Below, piece after piece: positions 9,440 to 20,100 of a stretch of DNA of 64,000 bases (within the stretch, counting starts at the first letter, position 1; the number at the start of each line of letters is the position of its first letter). Source of the DNA: Clavelina lepadiformis. Taxonomy: Eukaryota > Chordata > Ascidiacea > Aplousobranchia > Clavelinidae. The stretch covers positions 1,304,501-1,368,500 of the forward strand of contig NC_135246.1 of the NCBI RefSeq assembly GCF_947623445.1. Reading direction: 5' to 3'. A model generated the notes under the pieces. The model was not told where the DNA came from. It made no database searches and saw nothing but the letters and a program-made list of their open reading frames with translations. The position numbers and the translations under genes were made by a program.

Positions 9440-9511
9440 GGCTCGTTGGTCTAGGGGTATGATTCTTGCTTAGGGTGCAAGAGGTCCCGGGTTCAATTCC
9501 CGGACGAGCCC
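9440..9511 (+). tRNA. tRNA-Pro (AGG)
   Basis: Consensus body. Confidence 0.9.
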
Positions 9512-9898
9512 TATATAGAAGAATATTTTGAATTTATACCAAATATCAATTATATTGGGCCGCATTGTCACCTGAAATAAGTCAATGGGCCGCAGAACCT
9601 ATTAAATTTCAAGAAAATTAGGTGTATTATACTATTACTGCGCCCCTAATAACCGACTGGTACATTTTATTTAGGCCAAGATTCAAAGTTCAAAATACTA
9701 TTTTTGGAGTGAAAATGACTAGCGGGCCGGACAAAAATCTCAGGCGGGCCGCATGTTGGACATCCCTGGTCTAGGGGTATGATTCTTGCTTAGGTTGCAA
9801 GTCCCGGACGAGCCCTATAGAGAAGAAGTTTTGGAATTTGGACTAAATATCATAAACATTTATTCTTATAATATGAAGCAAAAAGATGCAACTTCACC

Positions 9899-9970
9899 GG
9901 CTCGTTGGTCTAGGGGCATGATTCTTGCTTTGGGTGCAAGAGGTCCCGGGTTCAATTCCCGGACGAGCCC
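9899..9970 (+). tRNA. tRNA-Pro (TGG)
   Basis: T19C in the D loop. Confidence 0.82.
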
Positions 9971-10053
9971 TATAAAGTAAATTATTTTGAATTTATACCA
10001 AATATCTAAAAGTTATATTCATATAATATGAAGCAGATAAATGAAACTTTATA

Positions 10054-10125
10054 GGCTCGTTGGTCTAGGGGTATGATTCTTGCTTAGGGTGCAAGAGGTC
10101 CCGGGTTCAATTCCCGGACGAGCCC
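10054..10125 (+). tRNA. tRNA-Pro (AGG)
   Basis: Consensus body. Confidence 0.9.
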
Positions 10126-10322
10126 TATAAAGAAGATTATTTTGAATTTATACCAAATATCAAAAAGTTTCATTCATGTAATATGAATCAAATAAATGAA
10201 ACTTCTTTCGTACTTCGTACTTCCATATAATATGAAGTGAAATGTCAAATACATCAAATGTCAAAATAATCTATACAGTATGAAGGGAAAAGACTTAACC
10301 TCTGCCGCTCGTTGGTCTAGGA

Positions 10323-10552
10323 CAGTGATGTCCAGCCTTTTATTATATTGGTCACCTGAAATAAGTCAATGGGCCGCAGAACCTATTAAATTTCAAGAAA
10401 TTTAGGTATATTATACTATTACTGCACCCCTAATAACCGACTGGTACATTTTATTTAGGCCAAGATTCAAAGTTCAAAATACTATTTTTGGAGTGAAAAT
10501 GACTAGCGGGCCGGACAAAAATCTCAGGCGGGCCGCATGTTGGACATCCCTG
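10323..10552. mobile_element. hAT-b, full length, in tRNA-Pro
   Basis: tRNA halves are 10306-10322 and 10553-10599. The left end begins CAGTGATG, one change from the type copy. Confidence 0.85.
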
Positions 10553-10682
10553 GTCTAGGGGTATGATTCTTGCTTAGGTTGCAAGTCCCGGACGAGCCCT
10601 ATAAAGAAGAAATTTTGGAATTTGGACTAAATATCATAAACATTTATTCTTATAATATGAAGCAAAAAGATGTAACTTCACC

Positions 10683-10754
10683 GGCTCGTTGGTCTAGAGG
10701 TATGATTCTTGCTTTGGGTGCAAGAGGTCCCGGGTTCAATTCCCGGACGAGCCC
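10683..10754 (+). tRNA. tRNA-Pro (TGG)
   Basis: G16A in the D loop. Confidence 0.82.
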
Positions 10755-11141
10755 TATAAAGAAGATTATTTTGAATTTATACCAAATATCAATTATATTG
10801 GGACGCATTGTCACCTGAAATAAGTCAATGGGCCGCAGAATATATTAAATTTCAAGAAAATTAGGTGTATTATACTATTACTGCGCCCCTAATAACCGAC
10901 TGGTACATTTTATTTAGGCCAAGATTCAAAGTTCAAAATACTATTTTTGGGGTGAAAATGACTAGCGGGCCGGACAAAAATCTCAGGCGGGCCGCATGTT
11001 GGACATCCCTGGTCTAGGGGTATGATTCTTGCTTAGGTTGCAAGTCCCGGACGAGCCCTATAAAGAAGAAATTTTGGAATTTGGACTAAATATCATAAAC
11101 ATTTATTCTTATAATATGAAGCAAAAAGATGCAACTTCACC

Positions 11142-11213
11142 GGCTCGTTGGTCTAGGGGTATGATTCTTGCTTTGGGTGCAAGAGGTCCCGTGTTCAATT
11201 CCCGGACGAGCCC
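11142..11213 (+). tRNA. tRNA-Pro (TGG)
   Basis: G51T: T-stem mismatch that also hits the B box. Confidence 0.6.
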
Positions 11214-11296
11214 TATAAAGAAGATTATTTTGAATTTATACCAAATATCAAAAAGTTTTATGGTTATAATATGAAGCAAATAAATCAAACTTCATC

Positions 11297-11368
11297 GGCT
11301 CGTTGGTCTAGGGGTATGATTCTTGCTTTGGGTGCAAGAGGTTCCGGGTTCAATTCCCGGACGAGCCC
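11297..11368 (+). tRNA. tRNA-Pro (TGG)
   Basis: C47T in the variable loop. Confidence 0.82.
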
Positions 11369-11565
11369 TATACAGAAGATTATTTTGAATTTATACCAAA
11401 TATCAAAAAGTTTCATTCATATAATATGAAGCAAATAAATGAAACTTCTTTCGTACTTCGTACTTTCATATAATATGAAGTGAAATGTCAAATACATCAA
11501 ATGTCAAAATATTCTATACAGTATGAAGGGAAAAGACTTAACCTCTGCTGCTCGTTGGTCTAGGA

Positions 11566-11795
11566 CAGTGATGTCCAGCCTTTTATTATATTGGTCACCT
11601 GAAATAAGTCAATGGGCCGCAGAACCTATTAAATTTCAAGAAATTTAGGTATATTATACTATTACTGCACCCCTAATAACCGACTGGTACATTTTATTTA
11701 GGCCAAGATTCAAAGTTCAAAATACTATTTTTGGAGTGAAAATGACTAGCGGGCCGGACAAAAATCTCAGGCGGGTCGCATGTTGGACATCCCTG
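11566..11795. mobile_element. hAT-b, full length, in tRNA-Pro
   Basis: tRNA halves are 11549-11565 and 11796-11842. The 3' half reads GTACCGG where most read GTCCCGG. Confidence 0.85.
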
Positions 11796-11925
11796 GTCTA
11801 GGGGTATGATTCTTGCTTAGGTTGCAAGTACCGGACGAGCCCTATAAAGAAGAAATTTTGGAATTTGGACTAAATATCATAAACATTTATTCTTATAATA
11901 TGAAGCAAAAAGATGCAACTTCACC

Positions 11926-11997
11926 GGCTCGTTGGTCTAGGGGTATGATTCTTGCTTTGGGTGCAAGAGGTCCCGGGTTCAATTCCCGGACGAGCCC
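11926..11997 (+). tRNA. tRNA-Pro (TGG)
   Basis: Consensus body. Confidence 0.9.
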
Positions 11998-12080
11998 TAT
12001 AAAGAAGATTATTTTGAATTTATACCAAATATTAGAAAGTTTTATGGTTATAATATGAAGCAAATAAATGAAACTTCATC

Positions 12081-12152
12081 GGCTCGTTGGTCTAGGGGTA
12101 TGATTCTTGCTTTGGGTGCAAGAGGACCCGGGTTCAATTCCCGGACGAGCCC
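12081..12152 (+). tRNA. tRNA-Pro (TGG)
   Basis: T46A in the variable loop. Confidence 0.85.
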
Positions 12153-12235
12153 TATAAAGAAGATTATTTTGAATTTATACCAAATATCAAAAAGTTTCAT
12201 TCATGTAATATGAAGCAGATAAATGAAACTTTATC

Positions 12236-12307
12236 GGCTCGTTGGTCTAGGGGTATGATTCTTGCTTAGGGTGCAAGAGGTCCCGGGTTCAATTCCCGGA
12301 CGAGCCC
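12236..12307 (+). tRNA. tRNA-Pro (AGG)
   Basis: Consensus body. Confidence 0.9.
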
Positions 12308-12390
12308 TATAAAGAAGAATATTTTGAATTTATACCAAATATCAAAAAGTTATATTCATATAATATGAAGCAGATAAATGAAACTTTATC

Positions 12391-12462
12391 GGCTCGTTGG
12401 TCTAGGGGTATGATTCTTGCTTAGGGTGCAAGAGGTCCCGGGTTCAATTCCTGGACGAGCCC
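12391..12462 (+). tRNA. tRNA-Pro (AGG)
   Basis: C62T gives a G-T wobble in the T stem. Confidence 0.82.
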
Positions 12463-12849
12463 TATAAAGAAGAATATTTTGAATTTATACCAAATATCAA
12501 TTATATTGGGCCGCATTGTCACCTGAAATAAGTCAATGGGCCGCAGAACCTATTAAATTTCAAGAAAAATAGGTATATTATACTATTACTGCGCCCCTAA
12601 TAACCGACTGGTACATTTTATTTAGGCCAAGATTCAAAGTTCAAAATACTATTTTTGGGGTGAAAATGACTAGCGGGCCGGACAAAAATCTCAGGCGGGC
12701 CGCATGTTGGACATCCCTGGTCTAGGGGTATGATTCTTGCTTAGGTTGCAAGTCCCGGACGAGCCCTATAAAGAAGAAATTTTGGAATTTGGACTAAATA
12801 TCATAAACATTTATTCTTATAATATGAAGCAAAAAGATGCAACTTCACC

Positions 12850-12921
12850 GGCTCGTTGGTCTAGGGGTATGATTCTTGCTTTGGGTGCAAGAGGTCCCGT
12901 GTTCAATTCCCGGACGAGCCC
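12850..12921 (+). tRNA. tRNA-Pro (TGG)
   Basis: G51T in the T stem; 1708-bp partner of 11142. Confidence 0.6.
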
Positions 12922-13004
12922 TATAAAGAAGATTATTTTGAATTTATACCAAATATCAAAAAGTTTTATGGTTATAATATGAAGCAAATAAATCAAACTT
13001 CATC

Positions 13005-13076
13005 GGCTCGTTGGTCTAGGGGTATGATTCTTGCTTTGGGTGCAAGAGGTTCCGGGTTCAATTCCCGGACGAGCCC
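13005..13076 (+). tRNA. tRNA-Pro (TGG)
   Basis: C47T; partner of 11297. Confidence 0.82.
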
Positions 13077-13273
13077 TATACAGAAGATTATTTTGAATTT
13101 ATACCAAATATCAAAAAGTTTCATTCATATAATATGAAGCAAATAAATGAAACTTCTTTCGTACTTCGTACTTTCATATAATATGAAGTGAAATGTCAAA
13201 TACATCAAATGTCAAAATATTCTATACAGTATGAAGGGAAAAGACTTAACCTCTGCTGCTCGTTGGTCTAGGA

Positions 13274-13503
13274 CAGTGATGTCCAGCCTTTTATTATATT
13301 GGTCACCTGAAATAAGTCAATGGGCCGCAGAACCTATTAAATTTCAAGAAATTTAGGTATATTATACTATTACTGCACCCCTAATAACCGACTGGTACAT
13401 TTTATTTAGGCCAAGATTCAAAGTTCAAAATACTATTTTTGGAGTGAAAATGACTAGCGGGCCGGACAAAAATCTCAGGCGGGTCGCATGTTGGACATCC
13501 CTG
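13274..13503. mobile_element. hAT-b, full length, in tRNA-Pro
   Basis: tRNA halves are 13257-13273 and 13504-13550. 1708-bp duplicate of the copy at 11566. Confidence 0.85.
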
Positions 13504-13633
13504 GTCTAGGGGTATGATTCTTGCTTAGGTTGCAAGTACCGGACGAGCCCTATAAAGAAGAAATTTTGGAATTTGGACTAAATATCATAAACATTTATTC
13601 TTATAATATGAAGCAAAAAGATGCAACTTCACC

Positions 13634-13705
13634 GGCTCGTTGGTCTAGGGGTATGATTCTTGCTTTGGGTGCAAGAGGTCCCGGGTTCAATTCCCGGACG
13701 AGCCC
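13634..13705 (+). tRNA. tRNA-Pro (TGG)
   Basis: Consensus body. Confidence 0.9.
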
Positions 13706-13788
13706 TATAAAGAAGATTATTTTGAATTTATACCAAATATTAGAAAGTTTTATGGTTATAATATGAAGCAAATAAATGAAACTTCATC

Positions 13789-13860
13789 GGCTCGTTGGTC
13801 TAGGGGTATGATTCTTGCTTTGGGTGCAAGAGGACCCGGGTTCAATTCCCGGACGAGCCC
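13789..13860 (+). tRNA. tRNA-Pro (TGG)
   Basis: T46A. Confidence 0.85.
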
Positions 13861-13943
13861 TATAAAGAAGATTATTTTGAATTTATACCAAATATCAAAA
13901 AGTTTCATTCATGTAATATGAAGCAGATAAATGAAACTTTATC

Positions 13944-14015
13944 GGCTCGTTGGTCTAGGGGTATGATTCTTGCTTAGGGTGCAAGAGGTCCCGGGTTCAA
14001 TTCCCGGACGAGCCC
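13944..14015 (+). tRNA. tRNA-Pro (AGG)
   Basis: Consensus body. Confidence 0.9.
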
Positions 14016-14098
14016 TATAAAGAAGAATATTTTGAATTTATACCAAATATCAAAAAGTTATATTCATATAATATGAAGCAGATAAATGAAACTTTATC

Positions 14099-14170
14099 GG
14101 CTCGTTGGTCTAGGGGTATGATTCTTGCTTAGGGTGCAAGAGGTCCCGGGTTCAATTCCTGGACGAGCCC
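14099..14170 (+). tRNA. tRNA-Pro (AGG)
   Basis: C62T wobble in the T stem. Confidence 0.82.
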
Positions 14171-14557
14171 TATAAAGAAGAATATTTTGAATTTATACCA
14201 AATATCAATTATATTGGGCCGCATTGTCACCTGAAATAAGTCAATGGGCCGCAGAACCTATTAAATTTCAAGAAAAATAGGTATATTATACTATTACTGC
14301 GCCCCTAATAACCGACTGGTACATTTTATTTAGGCCAAGATTCAAAGTTCAAAATACTATTTTTGGAGTGAAAATGACTAGCGGGCCGGACAAAAATCTC
14401 AGGCGGGCCGCATGTTGGACATCTCTGGTCTAGGGGTATGATTCTTGCTTAGGTTGCAAGTCCCGGACGAGCCCTATAAAGAAGAAATTTTGGAATTTGG
14501 ACTAAATATCATAAACATTTATTCTTATAATATGAAGCAAAAAGATGCAACTTCACC

Positions 14558-14629
14558 GGCTCGTTGGCCTAGGGGTATGATTCTTGCTTTGGGTGCAAGA
14601 GGTCCCGGGTTCAATTCCCGGACGAGCCC
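14558..14629 (+). tRNA. tRNA-Pro (TGG)
   Basis: T11C breaks the T11-A23 pair in the D stem and changes the A box within Y-tolerant limits. Confidence 0.75.
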
Positions 14630-14984
14630 TATACAGAAGATTATTTTGAATTTATACCAAATATCAATTATATTGGGACGCATTGTCACCTGAAATAAGT
14701 CAATGGGCCGCAGAACCTATTAAATTTCAAGAAAATTAGGTATATTATACTATTACTGCGCCCCTAATAACCGACTGGTACATTTTATTTAGGCCAAGAT
14801 TCAAAGTTCAAAATACTATTTTTGGAGTGAAAATGACTAGCGGGCCGGACAAAAATCTCAGGCGGGCCGCATGTTGGACATCCCTGGTCTAGGGGTATGA
14901 TTCTTGCTTAGGTTGCAAGTCCCGGACGAGCCCTATAAAGAAGAAATTTTGGAATTTGGACTAAATATCATAAACATTTATTCT

Positions 14985-14990
14985 TATAAT
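14985..14990 (+). promoter_or_regulatory. Upstream TATAAT element (typical array copy)
   Basis: TATAAT lies 27-32 bp before the tRNA at 15017. The same TATAATATGAAG block precedes nearly every copy, intact or split, and sits where TFIIIB contacts Pol III genes. It is followed by an inverted repeat (GAAG...CTTC) just before base 1. Function is inferred. Confidence 0.45.
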
Positions 14991-15016
14991 ATGAAGCAAA
15001 AAGATGCAACTTCACC

Positions 15017-15088
15017 GGCTCGTTGGTCTAGGGGTATGATTCTTGCTTTGGGTGCAAGAGGTCCCGGGTTCAATTCCCGGACGAGCCC
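15017..15088 (+). tRNA. tRNA-Pro (TGG)
   Basis: Consensus body, used here as the reference copy. A box TGGTCTAGGGG is 15024-15034 and B box GGTTCAATTCC is 15067-15077. Confidence 0.9.
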
Positions 15089-15102
15089 TATAAAGAAGAA
15101 TA

Positions 15103-15106
15103 TTTT
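15103..15106 (+). terminator. Pol III TTTT terminator (typical copy)
   Basis: TTTT lies 15 nt after the tRNA at 15017. A T4 run at 14-18 nt is kept after essentially every unit, including the split ones. Confidence 0.6.
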
Positions 15107-15530
15107 GAATTTATACCAAATATCAATTATATTGGGACGCATTGTCACCTGAAATAAGTCAATGGGCCGCAGAACCTATTAAATTTCAAGAAAATTAGGT
15201 ATATTATACTATTACTGCGCCCCTAATAACCGACTGGTACATTTTATTTAGGCCAAGATTCAAAGTTCAAAATACTATTTTTGGAGTGAAAATGACTAGC
15301 GGGCCGGACAAAAATCTCAGGCGGGCCGCATGTTGGACATCCCTGGTCTAGGGGTATGATTCTTGCTTAGGTTGCAAGTCCCGGACGAGCCCTATAAAGA
15401 AGAAATTTTGGAATTTGGACTAAATATCATAAACATTTATTCTTATAATATGAAGCAAAAAGATGCAACTTCACCGGCTCGTTGGCCTAGGGGTATGATT
15501 CTTGCTTTGGGTGCAAGAGGTCCCGGGTTG

Positions 15531-15572
15531 AGTTGGTAGAGCGGTGGACTGTAGTGGACGAAGTTAAGCAAC
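15531..15572 (+). promoter_or_regulatory. tRNA-Tyr-like and 5S-like head of LINE
   Basis: 15531-15554 reads AGTTGGTAGAGCGG then TGGACTGTAG. This is the D arm to anticodon region (GTA) of a eukaryotic tRNA-Tyr from memory of the family. Next, GAAGTTAAGCAAC (15560-15572) equals a conserved stretch of invertebrate 5S rRNA near its internal promoter. Neither is complete. They may come from template jumping during insertion or may be a borrowed Pol III-type promoter head. The same sequence is in copy 2 (32351-32392) by duplication. Confidence 0.5.
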
Positions 15573-15670
15573 CGCGTGGAAATCTGGTAGAATAGTTTGG
15601 GTTAGCCACCCATTACGCCGGCTTATATTGTTAAATATTTGCACTTGAGTGCTCTGAATCATCGAAAGTT

Positions 15671-17125
15671 ATGGCAGAAATTAAACATGTTTCTTATTCG
15701 GACAAAGTTAAGAAGAAGTTAAGAACAATGGAGTATGCAAGGCCAAATTGCCTAACGTTTAGAGTATCTTATGGTACCAAAAGGGAAGATCTTTGGAAAA
15801 TTTTTGAAAAGATTAACTTTTCTTTAAAATTACTCGTTGGCCTAGTGGAGAAGAAAGGCGGCAATATCGATATTACCTGCAAGTCGAGAGAGCATGTTCT
15901 GGATTTACATGAAAAACTTCTTAATCTTGAAGAAATTCGGTACCTAAAGCTGTATGAACCGGATAAGGTATATGTTCATATATCTTGGATTCCTACACCA
16001 TTTCCTATTGAAGCCTTGAAATCATACTTAGAAGAAAATCATGGTAAAATCATTAAATGTTTCCCAAAAAAAGATGCAAAGGCTTTGTTCAGTGGTGTTT
16101 ATATTATGGAAATGGCTAAAGATGAACTGGATCAAACACCAATACCAAGCTATTTAAATATTCTTGGAGAAGAACTGCTAGTCAAATACCAAGGACAGTT
16201 GGCAACATGCCAGTACTGCAACAAACCAGGACACAAACACATCAACTGTCCTGCCAAAAATAACTCTGAATACCCCCCACTGGAAGAGAACAATCAGCCA
16301 AACCCTAGAAGAGGTATGGATTATTATAGAAACCCCCTCACTAGACACCAATCACCTGGCCACACTCACAATGAAGAAAACCATGAAAATTCTATAATGA
16401 ACACAAACAAGGACAATACTGAAGATGGAAAGAACAATGACAGCAATGAACCTGATACAGCAACCACAAAGAAAGGTGAAGAACAACCTAGGGACTGGTT
16501 TGACATGACAGAAAACAATCTAACAGAAGTACATATGAATGAAGACAACTCAATAGAAAAGAATACTGACAGGAGGAGTGACAGGAAAAGACCCTCTCCA
16601 GAGGAGGCATCTGAGGAGCCCTGCACAAAGGTTAGCCATAATGATAATACTTACATAGTCAAATGTCTAGCATGTGACAATGAAGAACATATCTTGGAGT
16701 GCAAGAAATGGAAATGTAGTAAATGCCCTGAAGATTATATAGTAATAAATACCTGTAATGACAGAATTAAACAGATAATTCCAGAAGGAAACATGCATGA
16801 CTTTCCTTGTGATGTGTGTCAAAGTGAATTAAAATACCTATCCTGCTGTAAAGCACACACTCATGTATCAGAGTATGGTGAGAACTTTGTTGAATGTGCA
16901 ACCTGTAATGCTTCATTGTGTGAGTGTTTGTGTAAGAGCTACAACCTAATACCCCCAATTAGAACACAAGGCAAATGTGTGAACACAGAATGCAATTTGT
17001 GTGTTATACATTGTGACTGTGAAGAGGTGGTTTGTAAGGCCATAAGCCCCTCTCAATCATACTTTTGTAATTGTGGATATAAATACACATGTGAAAGTAT
17101 TGAAGGGATTAAAGATTATATTTAA
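15671..17125 (+). CDS. LINE ORF1 protein with CCHC knuckle (484 aa)
   Basis: The nucleic-acid-binding partner of the retrotransposon, expected to coat LINE RNA. Residues about 27-165 resemble the RRM-like N-terminal part seen in Tx1-type ORF1p and ZCCHC3-like proteins. A retroviral-type zinc knuckle follows at C180-x2-C183-x4-H188-x4-C193. Residues about 200-320 are hydrophilic, Asn/Glu-rich and probably disordered. Residues about 328-470 form a second, very cysteine-rich region with many CxxC pairs, which I do not recognise and which is unusual for LINE ORF1. The start has a good context (G at -3, G at +4). ORF2 begins 56 bp downstream in another frame, so it is probably translated by reinitiation or internal entry. 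Confidence 0.85.
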   Translation: MAEIKHVSYSDKVKKKLRTMEYARPNCLTFRVSYGTKREDLWKIFEKINFSLKLLVGLVEKKGGNIDITCKSREHVLDLHEKLLNLEEIRYLKLYEPDKVYVHISWIPTPFPIEALKSYLEENHGKIIKCFPKKDAKALFSGVYIMEMAKDELDQTPIPSYLNILGEELLVKYQGQLATCQYCNKPGHKHINCPAKNNSEYPPLEENNQPNPRRGMDYYRNPLTRHQSPGHTHNEENHENSIMNTNKDNTEDGKNNDSNEPDTATTKKGEEQPRDWFDMTENNLTEVHMNEDNSIEKNTDRRSDRKRPSPEEASEEPCTKVSHNDNTYIVKCLACDNEEHILECKKWKCSKCPEDYIVINTCNDRIKQIIPEGNMHDFPCDVCQSELKYLSCCKAHTHVSEYGENFVECATCNASLCECLCKSYNLIPPIRTQGKCVNTECNLCVIHCDCEEVVCKAISPSQSYFCNCGYKYTCESIEGIKDYI

Positions 17126-17181
17126 ATAGTAATTATTGTATTCGTTTTTCCGGATTTAGATACCTTACGTTATCGTTTATT

Positions 17182-20100
17182 ATGTTTCTTCTACGTATTC
17201 TCAGTCTTAATTGTAATGGATTGCGAAAGCAAGACAAACGCGCCTTCGTTTATGACTTGCTACGCACCAAAAACGTTGACGTTGCCTTGTTACAAGAAAC
17301 GCACTCTAGCCCGGGGGACGAAATACAGTGGACAAAAGAATGGGGTAAGCGTGCGCTGTGGAATTCAGGAAACACGCAATCAAGAGGCCTGGCTATACTA
17401 ATAAATAACAAGCATATAGAGGTTAAAAGCGTAAATTTTGACAACTTTGGGAGAGTATTAGCCGCGGATATTAGTGTTTTTGGCGAAAGTATGCACATTG
17501 TAAACGTTTACGCACCAGTACGCGGAAGTGGCAACGAATGCAACACGCAAGATCGGTTTTATGACGGCATATATCCTTATGTGCACAGCAAATTACCAAC
17601 AATGTTGGCGGGGGATTTCAACTGCGTCGACGACCGACAAAAAGATCGCAATAACTTTATGGCGCACCAAGTTAAACGGTATGAGTCGAAGTCCCTGAAG
17701 GATTTGTGCGAAACCTACGGATTGAAAGACCTCTATAGAATATCACGACCGAACGGAAAAGATTTTACTTGGCATGGCAACGAAGCGCACTCAAGGCTGG
17801 ACCGCTTTTACGGTTCAGACGAGCTCACGCACATTAATCATGTCATCGAACCTTGCGCTGTAAGTGATCACGATGTGATTCACGTTGATATCAAATTAAA
17901 CATTTCCAGAAACTACGGCAATGGCTACTGGAAAAACAATGTCACCGTTTACGAAAATGAAGACCTTACTCAAGAATTAAAAGAAAGCTGGCATGATTAT
18001 AAAAGTCTGCAAGTTCTTTACAAAAATAAACTCGATTGGTGGGTTGATACAAAGTACCGAATAAGAGAACTGGTGCAGAAACACTCGAAGCGAATTCACC
18101 AAAAAAAGAATCAGCGAGAACACGAATTAAACGCAAGCCTCAATGATTTGCGCCAAGACTTAAATGAAGGCAAAAAAGTCATGACAGAGTTTCGCAAAAC
18201 AAAAGCCGAACTAATTACTATCCACAAAGAAAAACGAAAGAAAATTAGAATAATTGCTCATGCAAATGAACTTGACTATGGAGATCGCCCGACAAAGTTT
18301 TTCTACCGCAAGCTGAAAGAACATCACAGAGCGACCTACATCGAGTCGCTGCGCACAAATCAAAACATTGAAGCAAACACGCCGAAAGAAAAACTAGACG
18401 TTGCGACTGATTTTTATAAAACCTTATACTCGAAACTAAAACTTGACAAATGGAGACAAAGCGCGTTCCTACAGGATATTGAACAAAAAATAGATAGAGA
18501 CACCACAGAGACCTTAGAGCTGGAAGTAACTAAGGACGAGATGCTTTTCGCCATTAAATCCATGAAAAATGGTAAAACACCGGGGCTCGATGGCTTAAGC
18601 ATAGAATTCTACAAAACGTTCTGGAGCCTTGTAGGCGACACGCTGATTGAAGTAGCGAAAGAGTTTTTTGCTGAATCACAACCACCCGCCGAGTTGACTC
18701 GGGGACTGCTAACTCTGATATTTAAGAAAGGCGAACGGACTGATATAAAAAATTATCGACCGATAACATTACTGAATGTCGATTATAAGATATTTAGCAA
18801 AATGATGACATTACGATTGAAAAGCTTTGTACCAAAACTTATCAATGACACGCAGTTTGCAGTGTGTGGCAGAGATATAAACGATGGAACAGCGCTGCTT
18901 AGAGACTGTATTGAATATATTAAAAATAGAAACACCGAGGGATACATTGTATCTCTTGACATCTACAAAGCATTTGACTGCGTCGACCATGAATTCTTGG
19001 TTGAAATTCTGAAAAAATTCGGTTTTGGTGAAATTTTTACGAAAATGATCACAACTACGCTGATAAATAATCAGACATGTGTAATGATCAATGGGCATAT
19101 AGGGGCAGATTTTCGCGTCGAACGCGGTTTACGACAAGGAGATCCATTAAGTTTGTATTTGTTCCTGTTAGCAATGGAGCCGGTTATAATTGCTTTAAAC
19201 AAGAATACAGCTATACAAGGTTTACATCTACCAGCTTCAGGCGGTAAAGTTGTGAAAACTATAGCATACGCCGATGATACAACCTTGGTCCTCCAAGATG
19301 AACAATCGGTGTCACAAGCCTTTTTTGTATTAGGTGAATACCTTACAGCGACGGGAATAAAAGTGAACTTCAGTAAAGTAACGGCTTTGAAACTAGGTAG
19401 GAAGCAAAGCAAAAACTCTCAGCTTCCCACGCTTTCCTGGGTCGATTCGATAAATGTTTTGAACGTTCCTTATGGTAAACCTCAGGCAATTACTGATTGG
19501 CTCGAAAACAAGGTGCGTAGCATGCGTTTGAAGGTATCGAATTTCTCAAAATTTAAATCGACGTATGATGGAAAATCGCTAATTGTAAAAACACTATTAT
19601 TGCCCATTTTTGTGTATGGTTCTAGAGTGTATGATCTTGCGCTTCAGCAGCGCCGAAATGTACGCAAAATTGTTGAAAATTATGTTTTTAGCACTGGTGC
19701 AAAATTAAACATGGAAACGATAAGTAAAACCAGGGAAAACGGTGGATACGACTGTATTGACATCCCATTGTATTTAGATATCTTGAAGTTAAAAGTTGTT
19801 AAGAAATATTACAACGCTCGAAAGCAAAATAACAGCATACACCTACCGCTGTATTTCCTTGAATATTACATTGGCTTTACGTTGTGTAAAATGCTGGCAA
19901 TGCCTGTAAATAATTCTGTGTTGCATGCTTCACAACCCACGTCATATTATAGCAACGTAGTTGATATCCTGAAACGTTACAGCATTACCATTGATGAAAT
20001 TGCTGAAAAGACAACCAAACAAATTTACAGGAGAATTGTAAACGAGAGAAATGCACAAGTACTAGTACCTATGTTCCCCATAAATATGCCAAACATGTGG

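Larger units (their letters stand above)
11142..14557 (+). repeat. Tandem 1708-bp higher-order repeat (2 copies)
   Basis: Copies are 11142-12849 and 12850-14557. Each holds six full-length tRNA-Pro genes, one full hAT-b and one truncated hAT-b in the same order. Private variants (G51T, C47T, T46A, C62T) recur at exactly 1708 bp. Confidence 0.9.
9550..15392 (+). repeat. Left-truncated hAT-b copies with tRNA remnants, group 1 (6)
   Basis: Element parts are 9550-9768, 10793-11011, 12501-12719, 14209-14427, 14668-14886 and 15127-15345. Each lacks the left inverted repeat and the tRNA 5' half: the 83-bp spacer runs straight into the element at ...ATATCAA/TTATATTGGG. Each is followed directly by a 47-nt T-armless tRNA-Pro (AGG) remnant. 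One deletion event copied many times explains the shared breakpoint. Confidence 0.85.

Noticed and set aside
15531-15554. A functional tRNA-Tyr gene at the LINE start
   Set aside because: Only the D arm to anticodon part is present; the acceptor stem, T arm and B box are missing.
16366-19412. Minus-strand open frames inside the LINE (also in copy 2)
   Set aside because: They lie antisense to ORF1 and ORF2, are short, and have no recognisable domain; they are shadows of the real frames.
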